Assembly (NCBI GenBank): GCA_015039315.1
Contig: WIDE01000038.1
Span: 160,629 to 224,628 of the forward strand
Direction: 5' to 3'
DNA length: 64,000 bases
From: Clavulina sp. PMI_390
Taxonomy: Eukaryota > Basidiomycota > Agaricomycetes > Cantharellales > Hydnaceae
Shown in pieces: positions 1 through 9,095 of the stretch. The number at the start of each line of letters is the position of its first letter. Position 1 is the first letter of the stretch. Below the pieces are notes generated by a model. The model was not told where the DNA came from. It worked only from the letters and a program-made list of their open reading frames with translations, and ran no database searches. The translations under genes and the position numbers were made by a program.

Positions 1-156
1 GAAGAGGAATCACAAAGCACATTGCGCGATCTTGTCACTATCCTCGCGGCTCGACCAGGTTTGCAAGTGCTTGTACCGGCTGAAGCCGTTTCTCAATGGG
101 AGATGCAGCTGATAGATATACCGGACCACCTTCGTAATCGAATATTAGTTTTATGA
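1..156 (+). CDS. F-box family protein, 3' fragment (5' part outside window)
   Basis: The first 156 bases are open in frame 1 and end in TGA at 154-156. The encoded tail (about 51 residues) contains LRDLVTILAARPGLQVLV and IPDHLRNRILVL. It matches almost position for position the C-terminus of the full F-box gene at 594-1847 (LRDLVAILRARADLQVFV, IPDHIRNRISAL). The start and the F-box itself lie upstream of the window, so the assignment rests on this paralogy. The 3' flank (about 181-300) also resembles the 3' flank of the next gene, which points to tandem duplication of a unit larger than the coding region. Confidence 0.75.
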   Translation, partial: EEESQSTLRDLVTILAARPGLQVLVPAEAVSQWEMQLIDIPDHLRNRILVL

Positions 157-180
157 TCGCAAACAATTGAGCTATTAGGG

Positions 181-300
181 GTGAATCGAGAACTGTCTCA
201 AACAATAGGTCCAAGACCGACCGCGATGCCGTTGAGTTTAGTTACCGTAACTCTGTTTTGTCCTACAGTCACTCTTGTCGCTAGCCCCGAGCATACGTAT
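181..300 (+). repeat. Duplicated 3' flank of F-box unit, copy A
   Basis: This non-coding stretch resembles 1872-1993. Shared words in the same order include GCCGTT-AG, ACAGTCACTC-TGTCGCT and GAGCATAC. Each copy lies just downstream of an F-box stop codon, so the duplicated unit includes 3' UTR sequence. Divergence is substantial, meaning the duplication is not recent. The alignment was made by eye. The rest of 157-593 shows nothing I can assign beyond the promoter region of the next gene. Confidence 0.55.
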
Positions 301-593
301 AGAATAAGCGCGCGTCCGGTTGTCGCAGGGTCTGCACCCACCACTGCGACTCGCAGGATGTCTTGAGAGAACGGTATAAGCAAGAGTGTTTGGACGAGGG
401 CATATTTGGCCTCGGGTTCAACACTTGACCAAACAAATATTGCGCCACGCCTGCTCTCCCGTTGAGTCAGGCCACGGAGAGTTCTGAGCTTTCGATCCCC
501 TGTGCCTTCGCAGTCGTCTCCTTGAATAGTTTAAATAGTGCCCACAACGTTATCGCACCGCTCTTCCACCTTCCTCTCAAGCAAACTAATCAA

Positions 594-1847
594 ATGCTGC
601 AAATCAGCTCCCTTCCCGTAGAACTGATTCAGTCCATATTCATACTTGCGGCTATAAACTATCTGGACGCTGATGGTTCTATCTTATTTGAAGATCGTCG
701 CAGGCATCTGAGACCAGCATTGACTCTCAGCTATGTGTGCAGCCAATGGCGCTCGATTGCCCTTTCCACGGGCCAGTTGTGGTCACATTTGGTGATCTTT
801 TTCTCTGACTCTACATCGCAAGAGTTGGCGATGGTAGCCTGGCAACTCAAGCGTGCGGGAAGCTGGCCGCTCGATGTCATACTCGATACGAGTGGTTACT
901 TCAAATATCGTACTCCATCGCGTACATGGATGCTCATTCGCGATCACTTTCCTCGATGTCAAACTATTTCATTCCCATCTCTTGCACCAGCTCTCTACAG
1001 CATTCTATTCCCTCTTCCAGGCTCATTTCCTTGTCTAAAGAATCTCTCTGTGCAAATCACGGATCCGGGTCTATCAGGGCTTAAATGCAACAGCCTCTTT
1101 GGTAGTGCAACCTTTGCTCCCTGTTTGGAATCACTGAGTCTGGATGGCCCTCACGCGAGAATGTTTGACACTGTCCATCTTCCTGCGCTAAAAAGTGTTC
1201 ACTTTTTGACAATAGGAATGATTGACCTCCATGACGTGTACACCTTGTTGAGGGACTGTGTCGCGTTGACCAGTCTATATTTGCCTCTCCCTATCTTCCG
1301 CCGAGAACTCCCATTTCCCGCATCACCCCTAATCTTTCCACATCTTTCCTCCTTGTCAATCAGCGACTGTAACCTGAATAATCTTATTCAATGTCCCTCC
1401 CTCCGCTATCTTGAATGCTGGGAATATCGTGGGGCAATCGATCGCAGCAACCTCTCTTGCGTCCGGGAGCTCAAGATGTCATTTCCGATGTCCCCCGCCG
1501 AAGAGTGGTCCCCTCCGGCATGGATGCGCGACGTCGAGACACTCACTTTCTTGATATATATGGGAGGAATCCCGGGCTATAGAGCGCTGTGCGCCTTGGA
1601 GCCAATCGAGCCAGATTTGGAGAGATACGGTAGTTTTTTACACTTCCCTGGTCTCCGATGCTTTACCGTCATTTCTCTCGTTTCCTTGCCTTCCGTAATG
1701 CGGGCGGGCAATACCTTACGTGACCTCGTTGCTATCCTCAGGGCTCGAGCAGATTTGCAAGTCTTTGTATCTGCAAACATCATTGCTCGACCTGAGATGC
1801 TCAAGGATATACCAGATCATATCAGGAATAGGATATCAGCGTTGTAA
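594..1847 (+). CDS. F-box domain protein (LRR-like C-terminal region)
   Basis: Single exon of 417 residues. The ATG at 594 puts the F-box right at the N-terminus, as in the neighbouring paralogs; the open frame extends upstream to 462 but without another ATG. Seen: an F-box core SSLPVELIQSIF at about residues 5-16, then the family signature YVCSQWRSIALS and a W in the LW-SHLVIF segment. A long leucine-rich region follows, with the recurring family blocks CVALTSLYLPLP and EEWSPPAWMRDVETLTF. F-box proteins bind SKP1 and present substrates to the SCF ubiquitin ligase; the C-terminal region would be the substrate-binding part. The target is unknown. Paralogs lie on both sides and no frame damage is seen. 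Confidence 0.85.
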   Translation: MLQISSLPVELIQSIFILAAINYLDADGSILFEDRRRHLRPALTLSYVCSQWRSIALSTGQLWSHLVIFFSDSTSQELAMVAWQLKRAGSWPLDVILDTSGYFKYRTPSRTWMLIRDHFPRCQTISFPSLAPALYSILFPLPGSFPCLKNLSVQITDPGLSGLKCNSLFGSATFAPCLESLSLDGPHARMFDTVHLPALKSVHFLTIGMIDLHDVYTLLRDCVALTSLYLPLPIFRRELPFPASPLIFPHLSSLSISDCNLNNLIQCPSLRYLECWEYRGAIDRSNLSCVRELKMSFPMSPAEEWSPPAWMRDVETLTFLIYMGGIPGYRALCALEPIEPDLERYGSFLHFPGLRCFTVISLVSLPSVMRAGNTLRDLVAILRARADLQVFVSANIIARPEMLKDIPDHIRNRISAL

Positions 1848-1871
1848 TGACGAGGACCTTGGGCATATAGC

Positions 1872-1993
1872 ATGAATCGAAAATTGTTTCTGCAACAGGA
1901 TATGCATCGTGAAAATGTGCCGTTAAGCTTGGTTGCGTTACCAGCACTGATTTCTTCAACAGTCACTCCTGTCGCTGCTCCTGAGCATACACC
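1872..1993 (+). repeat. Duplicated 3' flank of F-box unit, copy B
   Basis: Counterpart of 181-300, located 25 bases after the TAA of the F-box gene at 594-1847. The interval 1848-2242 otherwise holds only the converging 3' ends of this gene and the minus-strand F-box gene that stops at 2243. Confidence 0.55.
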
Positions 1994-2242
1994 TTCTCGA
2001 TGTGTAGATAGAAAAAACCTTATTCTTGCGAACAACAAAGAACGCAATGAGCATAGGTTCGATTGCGGGTCATCACGCGGCCAGGGTAAATGTTGTCATC
2101 TGCTTGGAGGTTTGTTCGTCATTTACTTTACTTGAGTATGGCATGCGACTTTCTCTGGATTTGAGAGTGCCGTATCAATTGCCCTGCGATAAATATACCC
2201 AGTATGACGGGGAGTATTGGGCAAACGTACGACGATCAAATA

Positions 2243-3688
2243 TCATGAAGCGGCCGACAATCGCCCGCCGAATCGTTCAAAGAGGTTATCCCAATCCTCG
2301 CCACTTTTTGCAATGATCTCCCGCTGGATACGTATGCACAGGTTCCTGCGAGCTTCAAGTATAGCCATAATGTCTTTTACGAGTGTCGTGGTCTGAGCAT
2401 CACGCAACCAGGTTTTTGTACCACGAAACACAAGCTCCTTCAAGTATGGGAAGTGGAGAAAAGAATGTGAATCACTATTGGCCCTTTTTGCAGACCCATA
2501 TAGTGTAGCGCGGACGACTGACGTAGGAAGCGATTTCCGGCTAGTCGCAAATGAGAGTGATACGACTTGACTGGTCCACAGTGGAGGGGACGATTCCTGT
2601 TGCTGTACGAATTCATCGCGAGCAGCCGGCAGATCGAGTCGGCGAATCTGATGAAGCTCGCTTTCATCAACCAGCCCATGATAGTTGTGAACCATAAGTC
2701 GTCTGAGCGCTGGCATGTGGAACAGATGATTAATATTGCAATCACGTACAGAGAGCTCCTCGAGGAGTAGGAGCTCGATTGGAGTAGAAGGATAATGTAC
2801 ATCACCTCCTTCCCAAGTAGGGGGAAACGACAGGCGGGTCAGTGAGCTGGATGCCCTCAGGAACTCGAAAAGTTTCGAGAACTGGCCGAGTTGGAGCATC
2901 CCTATGTGCAGGTGCTTAAGTGATGGGAGTCGAGCGTGGTCAAGCGCGTGGATCTGACGGTGATCAAAAGAAGAGAAACGGAGGTCACGCAGGGAGGGAA
3001 CTGTGCTTGGGTCGTTGAATATGCATGGTAACACTCCAAGAAAGTAGTATCTTGACGGCATGATGAGATCTATCTGGACGATCTTTAAACGAGCGAAGTT
3101 CCCATCAAGAGGGAATATTTGAGGGTATGCAAGTTCGTGATCGATAAACCGGAGAGATTGGCATTGCGGAAGGTGATTAAGGACAAGCTGCAATAAAGAG
3201 GATGGCATACTCCAGTCAACTTTGGAATGCTGAGATGCGTGGATCTCTATATTGAGTGGCCAGCCTCCAGCGCGTTGCAGCTGCCAGGCGATTATCGACA
3301 TATCTTGTACAGAAGACTCTGGCAGGTGCACTATCACGTCCGACCATAGGCTACCCATGGAGCTTGAAAGCGTAATTGACCGCCACTGGCTACAAACGTA
3401 GCTGAGAGTCAGCGCAGCGGTCAGGTGCCTTCGATACTCGGGAGAATCGATGGAGCACACGGGTTGGGTTGTAATGAAGGGCCTATATTCTTCGAGATCT
3501 ACAAACACCATTGCTGGCATAGCTAGCTTGAAGATATGCTGCAGCAATTCTACAGGAAGAGAGGCGATGTTTGCTATAAACTGAGAGACAGTTACTTGAG
3601 TTGGCGTTTTCTGTAGGGTTCGAAGTACTGCACGAAGGTGTCGCAACCTGATAGAAACGACGAAGCTTTGGCTAACGTGACCAAACAT
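2243..3688 (-). CDS. F-box domain protein
   Basis: Single exon, 481 residues from the first in-frame ATG at 3688; the frame is open to 3727 but that codon is GTG. The F-box core IASLPVELLQHIFKLA sits at about residues 37-52, later than in its paralogs, so about 35 residues of N-terminal extension are predicted. A spliced or alternative start is possible. It is followed by YVCSQWRSITLS, a Trp/Leu-rich LRR-like body and the family block ESSPPLWTSQVVSLSF near the C-terminus. It would act as a SKP1-binding SCF substrate adaptor; the substrate is not inferable. It converges with the gene at 594-1847 and is divergent from the gene at 3887-5182, with about 200 bp between start codons. Confidence 0.83.
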   Translation of the reverse strand: MFGHVSQSFVVSIRLRHLRAVLRTLQKTPTQVTVSQFIANIASLPVELLQHIFKLAMPAMVFVDLEEYRPFITTQPVCSIDSPEYRRHLTAALTLSYVCSQWRSITLSSSMGSLWSDVIVHLPESSVQDMSIIAWQLQRAGGWPLNIEIHASQHSKVDWSMPSSLLQLVLNHLPQCQSLRFIDHELAYPQIFPLDGNFARLKIVQIDLIMPSRYYFLGVLPCIFNDPSTVPSLRDLRFSSFDHRQIHALDHARLPSLKHLHIGMLQLGQFSKLFEFLRASSSLTRLSFPPTWEGGDVHYPSTPIELLLLEELSVRDCNINHLFHMPALRRLMVHNYHGLVDESELHQIRRLDLPAARDEFVQQQESSPPLWTSQVVSLSFATSRKSLPTSVVRATLYGSAKRANSDSHSFLHFPYLKELVFRGTKTWLRDAQTTTLVKDIMAILEARRNLCIRIQREIIAKSGEDWDNLFERFGGRLSAAS

Positions 3689-3886
3689 CGAGTCACAACG
3701 TGAACGAGAACCCGAGGTTTGGAGCACGCGACTCTGATTCTTCTGTCAAAAAAAACCCTACTTTCACTTCGTAACTCTTATTCTCGCGCCCCCCAATCTG
3801 ATGGTACACATCAACACCCTCCCCGCCGAGCTGATCCAGGCCGTGTTCGAGATGGTGCCTCTCGAGCCTATTGTCATTGGCGACTG
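3689..3886. promoter_or_regulatory. Compact bidirectional promoter between two F-box genes
   Basis: Less than 200 bp separates the ATG of the minus-strand F-box gene (3688) from the ATG that opens the plus-strand F-box frame (3887). The interval includes the first copy of an 86-bp tandem duplication, which carries its own ATG at 3801. No TATA element is obvious. That both promoters lie here is inferred from gene orientation only. Confidence 0.4.
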
Positions 3887-3969
3887 ATGGTACACATCAA
3901 CACCCTCCCCGCCGAGCTGATCCAGGCCGTGTTCGAGATGGTGCCTCTCGAGCCTATTGTCATTGGCGA
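3798..3969 (+). repeat. Perfect 86-bp tandem duplication spanning an F-box start codon
   Basis: The 86 bases at 3798-3883 are repeated without change at 3884-3969. Each copy holds an ATG, the F-box core (HINTLPAELIQAVFEM) and the codons up to VIGD. Because 86 is not a multiple of three, translation from the first ATG (3801) runs 28 codons through the F-box and ends at TGA exactly at the copy boundary. Only the second ATG (3887) opens the full gene. The sequence therefore shows an upstream ORF that encodes a truncated F-box peptide. Confidence 0.95.
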
Positions 3970-5182
3970 TCCAGTTTGCTTCATTGATTCCGTACCTCAT
4001 CGTCGACATCTAAGCATGCCCCTGACTCTCAGCTATGTCTGTGGCCAATGGCGGAGCATTACCCTTTCCACAGGGCTCCTCTGGTCTTCGATCGTTGTCC
4101 TCTATGGAGATTCCACACCAAGAGAAATTTCTATACTCTCCTGGCAGCTAGCTCTTGCAGGAAACTGGCCCCTCACCGTTAGGATTGACATGACTGATTA
4201 CACCGACCACACCATTGAGTCTCTTTCATGGAAGTTCATTCTCAATTACCTTCCTCAATGCGAATCTTTCACATTCCCAAACCTTCCTACCGCGATATAC
4301 ACCAAAATGTTTCCTCTTCATGGGGTCTTCCCGCGTTTGAGGAAAGTCTTCGTCCATCTACCTCCGAGTTTCTTCCCAATGGCGCCTCGGCACTCAATAC
4401 CTCGCGCAGGTATCTTCGAAGCACCAAGCTCTGCACCATCACTCCAGGTTCTTCATATGGATAATCCATGGATGCACATGCTGGACGCCGCTCCGCTATC
4501 CGGGCTAACATACATCCACTTTTCTCTCCTTGCAGTTGGAGCGTATTCTTCTCTATATGAGCTAATGAAGCAATGCACCTCGTTAGTATATCTACATCTA
4601 CCCATTCCACTGAGCGGAAATCCAATGCCCTATCCGCCATCACCCCTGGTCTTTCCGCGACTTGAATGCCTCTCAATTCAGGACTGCGACCTCGATCAAC
4701 TCGTCCAGTCGCCTTCACTTCAGACGCTTGAATGCTCAAGTTATCGCGGAGAGATCGATTCAAGTCACATTCCTTTCATTCGTCTCCTGCGTCTCACGCT
4801 GCCGGAAGACGTAGAGCCATCAAAATTTGTTTGGGACCCGCCAGCATGGACTCGCGATGTTGAGACACTCACGTTAGGCGTCACACCAACGAATCTCAGT
4901 ATTGTGTTGTGTGCACGCCAAGAGTCATTGGGCGTTTCCTTGACCTCAGAGGCAGCTCCGCAATTCCTGCATCTCCCTTGTTTGAAATCCCTAATATTGG
5001 AATCACGCGGATTCCCGCTGACCCCGACTCAGGCGCGCGATGCAGTCCGTGCGCTGACGACCATCCTCGAGGCTCGGACGAGCCTCCATGTGCGGGCCCT
5101 TGGTAACCTTTCTTACTTGGGGGGCAATCAGTTAGCTGATCTCTCAGCGCGGCTTGGAGGTCGAGTATCAAAAGATGACTAG
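3887..5182 (+). CDS. F-box domain protein with duplicated start region
   Basis: Single exon, 431 residues from the ATG at 3887 in the second copy of an 86-bp tandem repeat. F-box core INTLPAELIQAVFEMV at residues 4-19, then RRHLSMPLTLSYVCGQWRSITLS and the family blocks CTSLVYLHLPIP, SIQDCDLDQLVQSPSLQ and WDPPAWTRDVETLTL. It ends with the family tail (LTTILEARTSLHV...LSARLGGRVSKDD). It would serve as an SCF adaptor like its neighbours. The first copy of the repeat supplies an upstream ATG (3801) and a 28-codon frame that stops at the repeat junction. Unless initiation skips that ATG, output of the full protein would be reduced. If the duplication is an assembly error, the true start is the single ATG. 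Confidence 0.82.
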   Translation: MVHINTLPAELIQAVFEMVPLEPIVIGDPVCFIDSVPHRRHLSMPLTLSYVCGQWRSITLSTGLLWSSIVVLYGDSTPREISILSWQLALAGNWPLTVRIDMTDYTDHTIESLSWKFILNYLPQCESFTFPNLPTAIYTKMFPLHGVFPRLRKVFVHLPPSFFPMAPRHSIPRAGIFEAPSSAPSLQVLHMDNPWMHMLDAAPLSGLTYIHFSLLAVGAYSSLYELMKQCTSLVYLHLPIPLSGNPMPYPPSPLVFPRLECLSIQDCDLDQLVQSPSLQTLECSSYRGEIDSSHIPFIRLLRLTLPEDVEPSKFVWDPPAWTRDVETLTLGVTPTNLSIVLCARQESLGVSLTSEAAPQFLHLPCLKSLILESRGFPLTPTQARDAVRALTTILEARTSLHVRALGNLSYLGGNQLADLSARLGGRVSKDD

Positions 5183-8100
5183 AGCCATCGCAGCCAATCC
5201 CATCACCTCACATATTATGCATGGCATACTATATCACTTGGTCTTGCTCAATTTACCAGTTCGTGGTCTTAGTGAGTTACTGATACTATTCGACAAATCC
5301 TAGTTTCATCTGGGGGGATTTTGTGGCTCGATTTGGAGGCTGATTGGGAGCAGGCTACTTACCATGTCCTGGCGGACTTTTAACAATACTACATCACCTT
5401 TTCCCTTCTGGATTTTTGGATCGTCATTGTTTTGCAGTTGAAATATCCTAGAGCAGTCATAGCTGGGTCGCAATGTGTATTTCTGTCCCGTCACAGTGCT
5501 CCTCTCTCGATAGCTGTCCCCATGACCACCTCGAACCCGCCAGGTATCTGTGACTGTGCGCACGCGCAACCGAGCTGTTTCTCTCGTCCAAACTTACCTG
5601 GTGACCAGCGGTGCGATCGTCGCACATGACTTGGCCAAGTGACGGCTCATAAAGCTGCATCGTGATTCTATTCTCGGTTTTTCACAAATCACGGCCGCGG
5701 TCGGCTTGTGATCGGTTCGTCCAGGCCGCGCCTCCTTTCGCATTATTGCTCTAGCGCATCACAATGGGCGCCTTTACCGGGGAGATCAGAGACTTTGTCG
5801 CGCAATTCATCGTTGGACCCAGGATCTAGATCGAGGACTTTTTTATCGTGAACAGTGGGACGATCGGATCTTTCATCATCATGACCTCCTGTGCGGAGAA
5901 TCCGAAAATGTGGTCGGCCGGGCCCATTGTACGTCTGCCGTTGATCTGCCCACCCATCCCAGCCCATGGACCGATCTATCTAGGTCATGCTTCTCCTCAT
6001 GATCCTACTGTAATATCCCAAGCCTCAACCCCGTCTCTCTTTCTCCTTATATTTCATCTATTCTGCAGCTCATCCTCATATGGAGGTATGGGTGATCGAC
6101 GAACGGGAGTTCTTGCCGGGCCCTTTTTTTAGTCGATACCAAGGACAGGAGTTGCCCGTGAACGTTCTCCGTCCTTCGACCGGGGGTCTTTTTTGTTTCG
6201 CATATTCCAGATCTAGATCAGGTTCTGGGTGGGTCTCGGATCCTCCCAATATCCCTCGAAGGCCCCACTCCACTGACTGACTGGCACCTCTCATACTTCA
6301 CCTGACAAAATGCCACATGTAACTATTCGCTTCTTCTTTATTTGAACAAGCGCAGTCGCAGTTGATGACGATGACGATGGATCCGCGAAAATAAAGACGT
6401 TATTGGCTTGCTAATCCATAAGAGCTGCGCCGACTGTTCTGGTAGATTCCTCTTGCTTCTTTCGTCGAGCGCGATGCATTACATTACGTCTTTGGCCTCG
6501 CGTAGCGCTCGAGCGAGCGAGAACTAGAACGTAGAGTCTAGACGTCATTAATTTCTGCCTTTGCTCTCCCGACGGAGTCTCCAGAACAAGCGATCTGCGA
6601 AACAATATATGGCATGGTATGGGCATGGATTACACAGCTTCGAGGGTCTAGATCGAGAGTCTATCCCACTCTATCGACAGATGATTGTGTGCTGTGCTTG
6701 CTCAGGAGTTAGTACATGTATATACATAGGTTTTTCGAGTTTAGCTAAAAAGGGCCGTTTCGGAGGTTACTGTGCGGACATGGGCGTAACTGACTGACTA
6801 AGGAGTGGGTCATGCGTCACTGGCATTTACCGCACAGGAACGTGAGGGATGGGCGGAACCGACCGAGCGAGAGAGAGGAGGCGTCCAGCTGACGCTCAGC
6901 GAAAGGAGGAGACTCTGCTGGTACGATTTGTCGTTGAAAAGAAGAAGATTGAGAAGCAGGCCGAGGAGACGGCAGAGGTCCGCGTAAGGGAGCAGCGCCA
7001 CTGCAAGTGGCAGTGCAGCGCGCCTCCGGAATTTCCGAGTCAATAACACCGACGATCCTCCACACGCAAACAGTGCGCCTCCTAATCCTGAAGGGGATAA
7101 AACATAGCTATACACGAAAGGAAATGGCGGGCGCGATGCTGGGTCCGACGAGACGGGCGCGGACTACGGACTGAGATAAATTATTATCAGGAGGAGGCGT
7201 GCGGAATATGAGCGGTTGGTGGCGGCGGCTGGCTGGAAATATCCTGTAGCCAAGAAGAGAGTTGTGAGGCGCTCTTACTCCTGTGCTGAGATGGATGATA
7301 ATGATAATTGATGGAAAATGGAAAATGGAAAATTGCTCGCTTTCATTTCCAGAAAAGGCAGGCAGTTGCCAGCGAGTGCGCCCCTGCCTACCCGGCAGCA
7401 TAACGTACATGTACACGAGATGCCTAAGGTCAGGTCAAGGTACGACGAGCACACGAGGCACATGAAGTATCACGGGTTGTCGTCGTCGTCGTTGTGCTAG
7501 CGAGCCTAAAAGCCTTGTTTGTAGTGAGGGGTGGGATTTCTGTGTCCTGGTCGTCGCCGGGGGTCGTGCATGGAACAAATCGGAAGAAGAACAAATTGGA
7601 ATCTGTGTGTGCCTGACAAATTGCGTGCGAGAGATAGAGCTACACTGAAGGCATGGATGCGAACCAGCTGACATGCGAGAAAAAAACGGCGCTGTCGCCG
7701 TCGCCGGCGGTAAGCGATATCGCGTGTGCGTCGGGAGACAACATGCGCTGAATTATGTACAGAGGCACGGATAGAGCGTGCCGCCCCACGAGGAGGAGGG
7801 GAAAAGGAAGATCGTTGTATGCGCGGGAGCATTATTTCCTTCTATTACGAGTATTTTTTCTATTCTTGTACCAGAGAACGTGGCTGGCCAATGAATGCAT
7901 GAATCATTTTTTTTCCTCGGGGAAAGGGAGTTTCTCAATCAGGACTATGATCGTCGTAGAAGGGCGGGCACGGCGCCGACGCATTGCCCTGACATGGCAC
8001 GAAGGCACGAGACAGACACAGGAAAGTGAGCGATAATAATATAACCGGTTGCAATACAACGTGAAACAAGAGGCGCATCGAATATGCGGGGGAAAACGAA

Positions 8101-8870
8101 ATGAAAGGCTTGTGGCAAAGCATAAGCGTAGCAATTCCCGACTCATGGTTGGCTGTGGCTCGCGGTGTGGCAATGCGATCAGACATGTATCAGTGAAATG
8201 CATCCATACATATTCGATACATACATGGATGGACAGGGAGGATTGATGTATATGTATTGGCGCGGTGGATCATTGAATTCTGGGGAAAAGGTGGTGGCGC
8301 GCGCGGATGTATGAGCTGCGTCGAGTGCATTAGGAGGAGCAGAGGATATAGAGTTGTGTATGTTTTAGGTGGGTCGGGTATGGAGCTTACCGAGCGGGAC
8401 GCACGGGCGAAAAGAGAGCTCGCTCGCTACCAGTAAAATAATCAATCATTCACGCTCCATCCCGGGTTTTCGTCATCCGTAAGCTTGTGTGTCGGTTTCA
8501 GTAGTTTGGGAGCGCATGTAAGCGGGCTAGGGGAAAAAGGTACGCCGTGAGCCGTTATCGCTTTGGGTGTATGCCCTCGAAAAGAGAGGAGAGTGACGTT
8601 CTAGACTGACTATAGTCTGCCTTTGACGGCGTTAGAGAAGGTCTAGGTTACGGGCCATAGCGTGCGGGTCGATGGGGAAGAGGAGACAGCTGAATGCTGA
8701 ATAGGGTGTGCGGAGAAACGCGGACCCGGTCCATTCAGTTGGGCAGAGACGGCGGTGACATAAGCGTCGCACAGGGCGTCAACGGTCTGGAACATCTGCT
8801 CTCCTCACAGCTGATTCACGAATGCTATTGGACCAGAAAGAAATGAGAGGGCGCCCTCCTGACAAGTGGG
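5183..8870. other. About 3.7 kb without a supported gene
   Basis: Only short frames occur, and none shows family motifs. An ATG in good context at 5764 opens just 22 codons before TAG. Frames at 5848-6132 and 6080-6280 have possible splice signals nearby (GTACGT at 5930) but give no recognisable protein. A simple repeat of GAAAATG units lies near 7313-7335. The stretch could hold promoter DNA, a short multi-exon gene or a non-coding RNA; nothing in it decides between these. Confidence 0.4.
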
Positions 8871-8877
8871 TATATAG
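8871..8877 (+). promoter_or_regulatory. TATA-like element upstream of the serine-rich gene
   Basis: TATATAG at 8871-8877 lies about 220 bases before the ATG at 9096, and a pyrimidine-rich leader (about 8955-9090) lies between them. The spacing is reasonable for a fungal TATA box followed by a CT-rich 5' UTR, but a motif this short can occur by chance. Confidence 0.3.
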
Positions 8878-9095
8878 ACTGTAGGTTATACAGTTACACG
8901 CTATAGGCTATAGTGTCGGGGTCCAAAGTTATAAGACCCGCCAAAACCACCACTTGTGACCTTTCCTTTCCCTTTCCCCTCCTCTTCCTACTCATCTCAC
9001 CACCTCGACCACTACCCCAGTCTCCACCCCATCTAGCACCACCACCACCCACCCACACACCACTCCACCGCAGTCGTCCCTCCCTCCCTCTAATC

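Noticed and set aside
5764..5829. Small gene starting MGAFTGEIRDFVAQ
   Set aside because: Good ATG context, but it stops after 21 codons, and exons joined downstream gave no recognisable protein.
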